Assembly: GCF_001691415.1 (NCBI RefSeq)
Contig: NZ_LRRR01000034.1
Span: forward strand, 1-47,153
DNA: 47,153 nucleotides
Source: Pararhodobacter sp. CCB-MM2
GTDB lineage: Bacteria; Pseudomonadota; Alphaproteobacteria; Rhodobacterales; Rhodobacteraceae
Direction: 5' to 3'
The stretch's first letter is position 1. Each line of letters opens with the position of its first letter. The notes under the pieces were generated by a model that did not search any database, was not told where the DNA came from, and saw only the letters and a list, made by a program, of their open reading frames with translations. Below, piece after piece: positions 1 to 7,576 of this stretch. The position numbers and the translations under genes were made by a program.

Positions 1-20
1 CTCCCGCCCTCCTCGACTGA
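1..20 (+). CDS. 3' end of a plus-strand gene (possibly tsaB), partial
   Basis: The first 20 nt can be read as the last codons of a plus-strand gene ending Pro-Ala-Leu-Leu-Asp and a TGA at 18-20. A RimI-like gene follows. In Rhodobacteraceae as I know them, tsaB often precedes rimI and TsaB proteins often end in a proline-rich tail, so this could be the tsaB terminus. Only five codons are visible, so both the coding call and the identity are inference from position. Confidence 0.22.
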
Positions 21-27
21 CCCCGCA

Positions 28-180
28 ATCTTCGTTCCGAAAATATCCCGGGGGTGAGCCCGCAGGGCGAGGGGGCAGAGCCCCCTTCTTGTCGGTCGCC
101 CGAGGCCTGCATGCCGCAGGCATGCCGGACGAGGGAGAAACCCCTCCCCTCTTTACCGCCGACGCGCCGGACGCTACGCC
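28..180. repeat. Interspersed gene-border repeat, copy 1
   Basis: The left end is CTTCGTTCCGAAAATATCCCGGGGG. It is followed by a GC hairpin (AGGGGGC 70-76, loop AGA, GCCCCCT 80-86) and a body from 94 (GGTCGCCCGAGGCCTGC, then GAGGGAGAAACCCCTCCCC). The same three blocks in the same order occur near 17668-17816 and 46141-46249. The body contains a small palindrome (GCATGCC GCA GGCATGC, 110-126). Unlike the other two copies, whose body end abuts the stop codon of a minus-strand gene, this body end faces the start of the plus-strand rimI-like gene. Confidence 0.8.
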
Positions 181-186
181 CCTCCC

Positions 187-606
187 ATGACCCCCGACGC
201 GCTGTCCGCCCTGCATCACCGCTGCTTCGTCACACCCCCGCCTTGGGGCGCGGACAGCTTCGCGGATCTGCTCGCCTCACCTTTCACCTTCCTCGAAGCC
301 GACGCGCAGGGCCGCGCCTTCGCTCTCGGGCGGGTCATTGCAGGCGAGGCGGAACTCCTCACCCTCGCCACCGCCCCGGACCTTCGCAGGCAAGGCCTCG
401 CGCGCCAGCTCATGGCCCGGTTCGACTTGGCGGCACAGGCGCGTGGCGCGACGGAAGCCTTCCTCGAAGTGGCCGAGGACAATGCCGCCGCGCGGGCGCT
501 CTATGCCGCCTGCGGCTGGGAGCAGAAGGGCCGCCGCCCCGGATATTACGTCGCGCCAACCGGGGAAAAGGTCGCCGCATTGATCCTTTGCAAGTCCATC
601 GCCTGA
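187..606 (+). CDS. RimI-like GNAT N-acetyltransferase
   Basis: This 139-residue protein is the size of a single GNAT domain. The acetyl-CoA-binding motif A is visible as LATAPDLRRQGLARQLM (about residues 58-74). The C-terminal part has the RimI-type segment with FLEVAEDN, ARALYAACGWE and a GRRPGYY motif. RimI acetylates the N-terminal residue of ribosomal protein S18; related members modify other proteins or small molecules, so the substrate is inferred. There is no purine-rich Shine-Dalgarno before the ATG: the preceding bases are CGCTACGCCCCTCCC, the end of the repeat element. The ATG is still preferred because the alignment to RimI starts there. A tsaB-rimI arrangement would fit the gene tail at the window edge. 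Confidence 0.82.
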   Translation: MTPDALSALHHRCFVTPPPWGADSFADLLASPFTFLEADAQGRAFALGRVIAGEAELLTLATAPDLRRQGLARQLMARFDLAAQARGATEAFLEVAEDNAAARALYAACGWEQKGRRPGYYVAPTGEKVAALILCKSIA

Positions 607-776
607 GAATTAACCTGCATGGGGCCAGACGAATCCCTCGACTTGTCCGTTTGGTAAAATTCGCTTGACGGGTTCTGCGCCGACGGCCCTACTTGCCGGG
701 CAGGGGCCCTTCGGGGTTTGCCGCATGACAGGCCGCTTTGACGGCCGCTGACGACCCAACTGGGAGAAAAAAGCAA

Positions 777-1772
777 ATGAAACTCACCCGCAGCTACCTC
801 GGCGCGACCGCCGTGCTCGCGCTGACCGCCGGCGCTGCCTTCGCCGAGCCCGCGCTGATCTACGACATGGGCGGCAAGTTCGACCGCTCGTTCAACGAGA
901 TGGCCTTCACCGGCGCGACCCGCTGGGCCGAGGAAACCGGTGGCGAGTTCCGCGACATCGAGCTGCAGTCGGAAGCCCAGCGCGAGCAGGCGATCCGCCG
1001 CTTCGCCGAGGCCGGCTACAACCCGGTCGTGATGACCGGCTTCTCGATGGCCACGCCGCTGGAAGTCGTCGCCGCCGACTACCCGGACACCACCTTCGTG
1101 ATCATCGACGGCGTCGTCGACCTGCCGAACGTGCGCTCGGTGCTGTTCGCCGAGCATGAGGGCTCGTACCTCGTCGGCATGGCCGCCGCGATGGCGACCG
1201 AATCGAACACCGTCTCCTTCGTCGGCGGCATGGACGTTCCGCTGATCCGCGCCTTCGCCTGCGGCTATGCCCAAGGCGCCCACGCGGCCAACCCGGACGT
1301 CAACGTCATCGTCAACTACACCGGCACCACCCCTGCCGCGTGGAACGACCCGGTGCGTGGTTCGGAAATCACCGCCGCCCAGATCAGCCAGGGTTCGGAC
1401 GTGGTCTTCGCGGCCGCCGGCGGCACCGGCGTGGGCGTTCTGCAGCGCGCGACCGACGACGGCATCCTGTCGATCGGCGTCGACTCGAACCAGAACTACC
1501 TGCACCCGGGCAGCGTCCTGACCTCGATGCTCAAGCGCGTCGACAACGCCGTCTTCGACGCCTTCACCCAAGGCGCCGAAATGGAAACCGGCATCCAGAT
1601 CATGAACCTCGCCTCGGGTGGCGTGGGCTGGGCCGTTGACGAAAACAACGAGCCGCTGATCACCGAAGAGATGACCGCAGCCATCGCCGAAGCCGAAGCC
1701 GGCATCGCGTCGGGCAGCCTGAGCGTGCATGACTACCGCTCGGACGACACCTGCCCGTACTCGGTCGAGTAA
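777..1772 (+). CDS. BMP-family ABC transporter substrate-binding protein
   Basis: This is a 331-residue periplasmic binding protein of the Bmp/Med/PnrA family (PF02608). The start at 777 follows GGGAG (762-766). It gives a signal peptide with a basic N-terminus and hydrophobic core ending AFA (residues 21-23), with no lipobox cysteine. The mature N-terminus ALIYDMGGKFDRSFNE matches the family's ligand-binding start (D...G..D.SFN). The C-terminal half contains AAAGGTGVGVLQ and IGVDSNQN, also typical. Characterised homologues bind purine nucleosides. The gene heads a four-gene operon with an ATPase and two permeases, the usual nucleoside importer composition. The exact ligand cannot be read from sequence. 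The 170-nt upstream region has a weak -35-like TTGACG at 665-670 but no recognisable riboswitch. Confidence 0.93.
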   Translation: MKLTRSYLGATAVLALTAGAAFAEPALIYDMGGKFDRSFNEMAFTGATRWAEETGGEFRDIELQSEAQREQAIRRFAEAGYNPVVMTGFSMATPLEVVAADYPDTTFVIIDGVVDLPNVRSVLFAEHEGSYLVGMAAAMATESNTVSFVGGMDVPLIRAFACGYAQGAHAANPDVNVIVNYTGTTPAAWNDPVRGSEITAAQISQGSDVVFAAAGGTGVGVLQRATDDGILSIGVDSNQNYLHPGSVLTSMLKRVDNAVFDAFTQGAEMETGIQIMNLASGGVGWAVDENNEPLITEEMTAAIAEAEAGIASGSLSVHDYRSDDTCPYSVE

Positions 1773-1787
1773 GTAGGCGGAACGGGA

Positions 1788-3374
1788 ATGGTCGCTGACG
1801 TGACCAACGGGGGGGCGGCCGAGACTTCGGCCGCCCCTGCCATCGAGCTTCGCGGGATATCGAAGGCATTCGGCCCGGTCCAGGCGAACAAGGACATCAA
1901 CATCCGGGTGCGCAAGGGCACCATCCACGGCATCATCGGCGAGAACGGCGCAGGCAAGTCCACGCTGATGTCGATCCTCTACGGGTTCTACAAGGCCGAC
2001 TCGGGCGAGATCCTGATCGACGGCAAACCCACGCAGATCACCGATTCTCTGGCCGCGATCCGCGCCGGCATCGGCATGGTCTTCCAGCATTTCAAGCTGG
2101 TCGAGAATTTCACGGTGCTCGAGAACGTCATCCTCGGGGCCGAGGGCGGGGCACTGCTCCAGCCCTCGAAGTCGCGCGCGCGCAAGCTGCTGACCCAGCT
2201 CGCGGCCGATTACGAGCTCAGCGTCGAACCCGATGCGCTGATCGAGGATCTCTCGGTCGGCCACCAGCAACGGGTCGAGATCCTCAAGGCGCTGTATCGC
2301 GAGGCCAATATCCTCATCCTTGACGAGCCGACGGGCGTTCTGACCCCGGCCGAGGCCGATCACCTGTTCCGCATCCTCGAAGGGCTGAAGGAGCAGGGCA
2401 AGACGATCATCCTGATCACCCACAAGCTGCGCGAGATCATGGAGATCACCGACGAAGTCTCGGTCATGCGCCGGGGCGAGATGGTCGCCACGGTCACCAC
2501 CGCCGAGACCTCGCCGGCCGAGCTGGCCGAGCTGATGGTCGGCCGCAAGGTGTTGCTGGACGTGCAGAAAACCCCGGCGCAGCCCGGCGAGGTGGTGCTG
2601 TCGGCCAAGGGCCTGACCGTCACCGACCGCCACGGCGTCGAGCGTCTGCGCGGCATTGACCTTGATATCCGTCGCGGCGAGATCGTCGGCATTGCCGGCG
2701 TCGCAGGCAATGGCCAGTCCGAGCTTCTGGAAGTCATCGCCGGGATGATCCCCGGCAAGGGCAGCCTGACCATGCTGGGCGAAGAGCTGGACCTCAGCCT
2801 CAAGCGCGACAACGCCCGCACGCGGCGCGAGGACAGCATCGCCCATGTGCATGAGGACCGCCACCGCTGCGGGTTGATCCTCGATTTCATGGCCTGGGAG
2901 AACGTGGCCTTCGGCTATCACACCGCGCCGGAGTATCAGAAGAACGCGCTTCTGATGGACAATGCCGCGATCCTCGAGGATGCGAAGGGCAAGATCGAGC
3001 GTTTCGACGTCCGCCCGCCCAACCCGATGCTGACCGCCGAGAGCTTCTCGGGCGGGAACCAGCAGAAGATCGTTCTGGCCCGCGAGATCGAGCGCAACCC
3101 GGACCTGTTGCTGGTCGGCCAGCCGACCCGTGGCGTGGACATCGGCGCCATCGAGTTCATCCACAAGCGCCTCATCGAGCTGCGCGATCAGGGCAAGGCG
3201 ATCCTGCTGGTATCCGTGGAGCTGGACGAGATCCTCTCGCTGTCCGACCGGATCGTCGTGATGTTCGACGGCCGCATCATGGGCGAGCGTGATCCCGATC
3301 AGACCAACGCGCAGGAGCTGGGCCTGTTGATGGCCGGCGTCACCGACAATGGCGCCAAGGGGGATGCCGCATGA
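1788..3374 (+). CDS. ABC transporter ATP-binding protein, double-domain, nucleoside importer type
   Basis: The 528-residue ATPase has two fused ABC domains, as in the sugar/nucleoside (RbsA/YufO-like) class. Domain 1 is canonical: Walker A GENGAGKST (51-59), signature LSVGHQQR (155-162) and Walker B ILILDEPT (175-182). Domain 2 has a degenerate Walker A (GVAGNGQSE, near 305), an FSGGNQQK signature, and a Walker B with Gln in place of the catalytic Glu (LLLVGQPTRGVDIG). That asymmetry is usual in this family and implies one strong hydrolysis site. It lies 15 nt after the binding-protein gene and overlaps the next permease by ATGA. It would power import by the membrane proteins encoded downstream. 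Confidence 0.95.
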   Translation: MVADVTNGGAAETSAAPAIELRGISKAFGPVQANKDINIRVRKGTIHGIIGENGAGKSTLMSILYGFYKADSGEILIDGKPTQITDSLAAIRAGIGMVFQHFKLVENFTVLENVILGAEGGALLQPSKSRARKLLTQLAADYELSVEPDALIEDLSVGHQQRVEILKALYREANILILDEPTGVLTPAEADHLFRILEGLKEQGKTIILITHKLREIMEITDEVSVMRRGEMVATVTTAETSPAELAELMVGRKVLLDVQKTPAQPGEVVLSAKGLTVTDRHGVERLRGIDLDIRRGEIVGIAGVAGNGQSELLEVIAGMIPGKGSLTMLGEELDLSLKRDNARTRREDSIAHVHEDRHRCGLILDFMAWENVAFGYHTAPEYQKNALLMDNAAILEDAKGKIERFDVRPPNPMLTAESFSGGNQQKIVLAREIERNPDLLLVGQPTRGVDIGAIEFIHKRLIELRDQGKAILLVSVELDEILSLSDRIVVMFDGRIMGERDPDQTNAQELGLLMAGVTDNGAKGDAA

Positions 3375-4468
3375 GTTCGCGAAACATGCCCAAATGGGCC
3401 GACGTGCTGTTGGTCCCGCTGATTTCTTTGCTGATCGCCTTTGCGCTGTCGGCGCTGGTCATCCTCGCCATCGGCGAAGATCCGGTCAGGGCCATGGCGA
3501 TCATGATCAAAGGCTCGCTCGGGTCGACCTATGGCTGGGGCTACACGCTTTACTACACCACCAACTTCCTGCTGACGGGCCTTGCCGTCGCCATCGCCTT
3601 CCAGGCCAAGCTGTTCAACATTGGCGGCGAGGGTCAGGCGACCATCGGCGGCCTCGGCGTGGCCCTCGTCTGCCTGTTCATCCCCTGGCCGAATTGGTGG
3701 ATGGCGATCATCGCCGCGATCCTCGCCTCGGCCCTGTTCGGGGCGCTCTGGGCGGCTATTCCCGCCTTCCTGCAGGCCAAGCGTGGCAGCCACATCGTCA
3801 TCACGACGATCATGTTCAACTTCATCGCCGCCTCGGTGATGAACTACCTGCTAAGCCACGTCCTGCGCCCGCAAGGGGCTATGGACCCGGCCACCGCGCG
3901 CTTCGACAACGTGCTGCGCCTGCCCCGGCTGCATGACATCCTTGCCCCGATCGGCATCGATTTCTCGCGCTCGGGTCCGGCCAACGTGATGCTCTTTGTC
4001 GCGATTGCGCTGTGTATCCTCGGGTATGTGCTGATGTGGCGCACGCGCCTTGGCTACGAGATCCGGGCCTTCGGCCAATCCGAGGCCGCGACGCATTACG
4101 CCGGCATCTCCAGCGTGAAGATCATCATGATCGCCATGCTGATCTCCGGCGCGCTGTCGGGCATCATGGCCGTGAACTCGGTCATGGGGGGCCCGCAGCG
4201 TCTGGTGATGAACGCGGTCGAGGGTGCGGGCTTCATCGGCATCGCCGTGGCGTTGATGGGCCGATCGCATCCCATCGGCATCATGGCGCCGGCACTGCTG
4301 TTCGGCTTCCTGTACCAAGGCGGGTCCGAGCTGGCGATCGAAACCACCATCCCGCGCGAGATGATCGTCGTCATTCAGGCGCTGGTCATCATGTTCACCG
4401 GCGCCCTGGACAACATGGTGCGACAACCGCTGGAAGCCTTCTTCCTGCGCAGAAGCGGGAGGGGTTGA
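3371..4468 (+). CDS. ABC transporter permease, BPD_transp_2 type, nucleoside importer
   Basis: This 365-residue integral membrane protein starts in the ATGA overlap with the ATPase, so translation is probably coupled. It has about eight to ten hydrophobic segments. Residues around 80-95 carry FNIGGEGQATIGGLG, the conserved cytoplasmic/membrane signature of the BPD_transp_2 (PF02653) permeases. A later EIRAFGQSEAATHYAGIS is the region expected to contact the ATPase. It would form a heterodimeric channel with the product of the next gene, 1 nt downstream. Family and role follow from the motifs and operon; substrate specificity is inferred from the BMP binding protein. Confidence 0.94.
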   Translation: MSSRNMPKWADVLLVPLISLLIAFALSALVILAIGEDPVRAMAIMIKGSLGSTYGWGYTLYYTTNFLLTGLAVAIAFQAKLFNIGGEGQATIGGLGVALVCLFIPWPNWWMAIIAAILASALFGALWAAIPAFLQAKRGSHIVITTIMFNFIAASVMNYLLSHVLRPQGAMDPATARFDNVLRLPRLHDILAPIGIDFSRSGPANVMLFVAIALCILGYVLMWRTRLGYEIRAFGQSEAATHYAGISSVKIIMIAMLISGALSGIMAVNSVMGGPQRLVMNAVEGAGFIGIAVALMGRSHPIGIMAPALLFGFLYQGGSELAIETTIPREMIVVIQALVIMFTGALDNMVRQPLEAFFLRRSGRG

Positions 4469-4469
4469 G

Positions 4470-5435
4470 ATGGATATCGCAACCATCGTCCAGATCCTGG
4501 AATCCACCCTGCGACTGGCGACGCCCTTGCTGTTCGCCTGCCTTGCCGGCCTGTTCTCGGAACGCGCGGGGATCGTCGACATCGGCCTTGAGGGCAAGCT
4601 GCTGATTGCTGCCTTCTTCTCGGCCGCCATCGCCTATGTCTCGGGCTCGGCATGGCTGGGCCTGCTGGCGGGCGTCGCGGCCTCGGTGATCTTCTCGCTG
4701 ATCCACGGCGTGGCTTCGATTACCTTCCGCGGCAACCAGCTGATCTCGGGCGTGGCGATCAACTTCCTCGCCTCGGGGATGACCGTCGTCATCGCCCAAA
4801 GCTGGTTCCACCAAGGCGGGCGCACCCCGGCCCTGACCGGCGACGCAAGGTTCGAGCGGCTCACCCTGCCCTTCGCCGAGGCTCTGCGCGACGTGCCGCT
4901 GATCGGGCATGTGTACAGCCAGATCCTCTCGGGGAACTCGATCCTCGTGTATATCGGGCTGCTGTGCGTGCCGCTCAGCTGGTGGGTCCTCTATCGCTCG
5001 CGCTTCGGCCTCAGGCTGCGCGCGGTGGGCGAGAACCCGGCGGCTGTCGATACCGCGGGCATCTCGGTGGTGCGGCTGCGTTTCTGGGCGATCATCATCG
5101 CGGGCGTGCTGTGCGGCATCGGCGGGGCCTATCTGTCGACCTCGCTGGCGGCAGGCTTCGTGCGCGAGATGTCGGCAGGTCGCGGCTATATCGCGCTGGC
5201 GGCACTGATCTTCGCCAAGTGGCGGCCGTGGCAGGGCCTTGGTGCGGTGCTGCTGTTCGGCGCGCTGGAGGCCATCGCCAACCGCTGGCCGAACCTGGAC
5301 CTGGGCATCATCACCCTGCCCAACCAGTTCATGACCGCCCTGCCCTATATCCTGACCGTGGTCATCCTCGCCGGTTTCGTCGGCAAGGCGATCCCGCCGC
5401 GCGCGGGTGGCGAACCCTACGTCAAGGAACGCTGA
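4470..5435 (+). CDS. ABC transporter permease, BPD_transp_2 type, second subunit
   Basis: This 321-residue permease of the same family as the preceding one is shorter, as is typical of the second subunit of BMP-type importers. The N-terminal region contains ERAGIVDIGLEGKLL and the cytoplasmic loop has LRLRAVGENPAAVDTAGI, both hallmarks of the paralogous partner. Near residue 235 is AGRGYIALAALIFAKWRP, another conserved block. It completes the importer: binding protein, double ATPase and two permeases. The operon then ends; the next 120 nt hold two stem-loops and the leader of tauE. Confidence 0.94.
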   Translation: MDIATIVQILESTLRLATPLLFACLAGLFSERAGIVDIGLEGKLLIAAFFSAAIAYVSGSAWLGLLAGVAASVIFSLIHGVASITFRGNQLISGVAINFLASGMTVVIAQSWFHQGGRTPALTGDARFERLTLPFAEALRDVPLIGHVYSQILSGNSILVYIGLLCVPLSWWVLYRSRFGLRLRAVGENPAAVDTAGISVVRLRFWAIIIAGVLCGIGGAYLSTSLAAGFVREMSAGRGYIALAALIFAKWRPWQGLGAVLLFGALEAIANRWPNLDLGIITLPNQFMTALPYILTVVILAGFVGKAIPPRAGGEPYVKER

Positions 5436-5438
5436 TCC

Positions 5439-5477
5439 GATCGCCCGGCCCCGACCCTGTCGCGCGGCCGGGCGATC
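5439..5477 (+). terminator. Stem-loop after the ABC importer operon
   Basis: There is a perfect 12-bp inverted repeat, GATCGCCCGGCC at 5439-5450 and GGCCGGGCGATC at 5466-5477, with a 15-nt loop. It begins 3 nt after the last permease stop. No T-run follows on the plus strand (AGAAAAATG instead), so it may protect the transcript 3' end or stop transcription only inefficiently. Confidence 0.5.
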
Positions 5478-5508
5478 AGAAAAATGTAATCCTCGACGCA
5501 CAAATTTC

Positions 5509-5555
5509 ATGGAAAAGCCCCTGTAAAGCGCGGGGGCTTTGTCCTATGCAAAGCC
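5509..5555 (+). promoter_or_regulatory. Leader with competing hairpins before tauE-like gene
   Basis: GGGGCTTT (5533-5540) can pair with AAAGCCCC (5514-5521). That gives a terminator-like stem ending in TTT. Its GGCTTT part (5535-5540) can instead pair with AAAGCC (5550-5555), which directly abuts the ATG at 5556. A third AAAGC (5525-5529) gives a smaller alternative. The structures exclude each other. A five-codon reading frame (5509-5526, MEKPL stop) overlaps the first arm but has no evident ribosome site. Regulation is inference from the base pairing only. Confidence 0.4.
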
Positions 5556-6476
5556 ATGTTGGTCTATCTTCCCATCGCCGAGGTTTCCACGAACCTGTTC
5601 GTCCTTCTGGGCGTCGGGGCCAGCGTGGGCATGTTGTCTGGCATGTTCGGCGTGGGCGGGGGCTTCCTCATCACGCCCTTGCTGTTCTTCATCGGCATCC
5701 CGCCCGCCGTCGCGGTGGCGACCGGGGCAAACCAGGTGGTGGCCTCATCGATCTCGGGCGTGCTGGCCCATCTGCGGCGCAAGACCGTCGATCTGAAGAT
5801 GGGCACGGTGTTGTTGATCGGCGGCCTCATAGGCTCGTCCATCGGGATCGTGCTGTTCCGATGGCTCAGCGCCATGGGCCAGATCGATCTGGCCGTGCAG
5901 CTGTCCTATGTGCTGTTCCTCGGCGTCGTCGGCGCACTGATGCTGCAAGAAAGCCTGCGCGCCTGGTACCGCAGCTCCAAATCGGGGGCGAAGCGGCGCA
6001 AGCTGCACCAGCACACCTGGGTACATGCCCTGCCCTTCAAGATGAAATTCCGGGTGTCGGGCCTCTATATCTCGGTGATCCCGCCCTTGCTGGTCGGCGC
6101 CTCGGTCGGCGTCCTGTCGGCGGTAATGGGCGTCGGTGGCGGCTTCATCATGGTCCCGGCGATGATCTACCTGCTGGGCATGCCCACCAAGGTCGTCGTG
6201 GGCACCTCGTTGTTCCAGATCATCTTCACCACGGCCTACACCACGATCATGCATGCCGTGACCGGACATTCGGTCGACATCATGCTGGCGACCTTCCTGA
6301 TCCTCGGCGGCGTCATCGGCGCGCAGCTGGGCACGCAGATCGGCCTGCGGCTGAAGGCCGAACAACTGCGCATCCTGCTGGCCCTGCTGGTGCTGGCCGT
6401 TTGCGTCAAGGTCGCACTGGACCTGCTGATCATGCCGGACGAGCTGTACTCGATCCGCGTCGCCGGGATGCACTGA
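5556..6476 (+). CDS. TauE/SafE-family sulfite/organosulfonate exporter-like permease
   Basis: The 306-residue membrane protein of the TauE/SafE (DUF81) family has about eight transmembrane segments in two halves. Each half carries the family repeat: GVGGGFLITPLL near residue 32 and GVGGGFIMVPAM near residue 191. Characterised relatives export sulfite or sulfoacetate, or transport other small anions; the substrate here is unknown. It lies 1 nt from the TIGR02186 gene downstream, and the two likely act together. No good Shine-Dalgarno precedes the ATG. The bases there (AAAGCC) are instead one arm of a possible hairpin. Confidence 0.92.
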   Translation: MLVYLPIAEVSTNLFVLLGVGASVGMLSGMFGVGGGFLITPLLFFIGIPPAVAVATGANQVVASSISGVLAHLRRKTVDLKMGTVLLIGGLIGSSIGIVLFRWLSAMGQIDLAVQLSYVLFLGVVGALMLQESLRAWYRSSKSGAKRRKLHQHTWVHALPFKMKFRVSGLYISVIPPLLVGASVGVLSAVMGVGGGFIMVPAMIYLLGMPTKVVVGTSLFQIIFTTAYTTIMHAVTGHSVDIMLATFLILGGVIGAQLGTQIGLRLKAEQLRILLALLVLAVCVKVALDLLIMPDELYSIRVAGMH

Positions 6477-6477
6477 G

Positions 6478-7281
6478 ATGCGCGCGCTGGCCGTCCTTCT
6501 GCTGACCCTCGCCGCGCTGCCGCTGATGGCCGCGCGCGGCACGGCGAGCGAGATCGTCGGCGCCCTGAGCCAGAACCGCGTGTCGCTGACCGCCAATTTC
6601 TCGGGGTCCGAGATCCTGATCTTCGGCGCTATCCGCCGCACGGCCGAGGAACTGGCCGCCGAGGAGAACGCCGAGGCTTCCGGCGGCGAGGATTACGACG
6701 TCATCATCGTCATCGAGGGCCCGCGTCAACGCGTCGACATCTGGCGCATGGACCGGGTGGCCGGCATCTGGATGAACGTCGAGAGCCAGAGCATGGCCTC
6801 CGTGCCGTCGTTCTATGCCATCGCCACCACCGCGCCGCTGGCGGACATCCTGTCGCTGGAGGCGGACGGCCAATACCACATCTCCCCGCGTGAGGCGATC
6901 CGGGCCGAACAGGTGGGCGATGGCTCGCCTCAGGCGCTGTTGTTCTCGGAGGCGCTGCTGCGGATCCGCGAGGATGCCGCGCAATATCTGTCGCTGGAGC
7001 GGTTCGTCCATGTCGACCAGGGCGTGTTGTTCCGCACGAATGTCCGGCTGCCGGCCAACCTGACCGAAGGCGCCTATACCACCCGCATGTACCTCGTGCA
7101 GGGCGGAGAGGTCGTCAGCCAGTACCGCACGGCGATTTTCGTGCGCAAGGACGGGCTGGAGCGCTGGCTGCACGAGCTGGCCTATGACCAGCCGTTCCTC
7201 TACGGCCTTCTGGCCCTCGCCATCGCCGTGCTGGCGGGCTGGGGTGCCTCGGCCCTGTTCCGGCTGATCCGCAACTCGTGA
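6478..7281 (+). CDS. TIGR02186-family membrane-anchored protein
   Basis: The 267-residue protein has an N-terminal signal peptide (about residues 1-23, hydrophobic core LAVLLLTLAALPL). A large extracytoplasmic domain begins EIVGALSQNRVSLTANFSGS, and a single C-terminal membrane segment (about 241-261) is followed by a short basic tail. This is the architecture of the alphaproteobacterial TIGR02186 family, which has no established function. It starts 1 nt after the TauE-like permease stop (TGAGATG). The pairing suggests an accessory or periplasmic partner of the exporter. The domain has an acidic stretch (EELAAEENAEASGGEDYD) near residue 60. Confidence 0.85.
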   Translation: MRALAVLLLTLAALPLMAARGTASEIVGALSQNRVSLTANFSGSEILIFGAIRRTAEELAAEENAEASGGEDYDVIIVIEGPRQRVDIWRMDRVAGIWMNVESQSMASVPSFYAIATTAPLADILSLEADGQYHISPREAIRAEQVGDGSPQALLFSEALLRIREDAAQYLSLERFVHVDQGVLFRTNVRLPANLTEGAYTTRMYLVQGGEVVSQYRTAIFVRKDGLERWLHELAYDQPFLYGLLALAIAVLAGWGASALFRLIRNS

Positions 7282-7293
7282 CATCGCCCTATG

Positions 7294-7330
7294 AAAACGC
7301 CCCCGGCACAGGTGGCGCGGGGGCGGCTTT
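7294..7330. terminator. Bidirectional terminator between convergent genes
   Basis: CGCCCCCG (7298-7305) pairs with CGGGGGCG (7318-7325) around a 12-nt loop. AAAA lies on the left (TTTT for minus-strand transcripts) and GCTTT on the right. It sits between the 3' ends of the plus-strand TIGR02186 gene and the minus-strand entericidin gene, so it can serve both. Confidence 0.7.
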
Positions 7331-7365
7331 CGTCTGACGGCGAGGGCCAGTCGTTACATGTTGCG

Positions 7366-7509
7366 TTACATGCTGGCCTGCGTCTGGCGGGCCGATTGGC
7401 TGACGGCGCTGCCAGCGGTTTGCAGATCGCGGCCGGCGCCGGCGATGGTCTCGCAGGCGGACAGGGTGGTCACCGCGGCCAGCAGCAGAACGACGAGTTT
7501 CGGTTTCAT
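7366..7509 (-). CDS. Entericidin A/B-family small lipoprotein
   Basis: The 47-residue protein begins MKPKLVVLLL and has a short signal peptide ending in the lipobox LSAC (Cys19). It continues ETIAGAGRDLQTAGSAVSQSA, the characteristic entericidin body (PF08085). A Shine-Dalgarno GGAG lies upstream of the ATG at 7509. Entericidins are small envelope lipoproteins; in E. coli the EcnA/EcnB pair acts as antidote and toxin in a stationary-phase lysis module. Only one gene is present here, as is common in alphaproteobacteria, so it should not be read as a complete toxin-antitoxin pair. Confidence 0.88.
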   Translation of the reverse strand: MKPKLVVLLLAAVTTLSACETIAGAGRDLQTAGSAVSQSARQTQASM

Positions 7510-7576
7510 GTCGGGGTCTCCGGGAATTCTGTGGGAAGACAACGCGCGAACCGGGGTTCCGGTTCCACGCCGAATG

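Noticed and set aside
607..776. Possible purine riboswitch before the nucleoside importer operon
   Set aside because: The region forms only short stems (for example GGCCG/CGGCC at 731-746) and lacks the conserved purine aptamer core.
3100..3160. Loss-of-function mutation in the second ATPase domain (Glu to Gln in Walker B)
   Set aside because: A degenerate second site with Gln is usual in this importer family, so it is not a defect.
546..3164. An 872-codon minus-strand frame antisense to the BMP and ABC-ATPase genes
   Set aside because: Same compositional artefact; the plus-strand genes have clear motifs and an operon structure.
7366..7509. Complete entericidin toxin-antitoxin module
   Set aside because: Only one small lipoprotein gene is present; no second entericidin is found within the neighbouring intergenic spaces.
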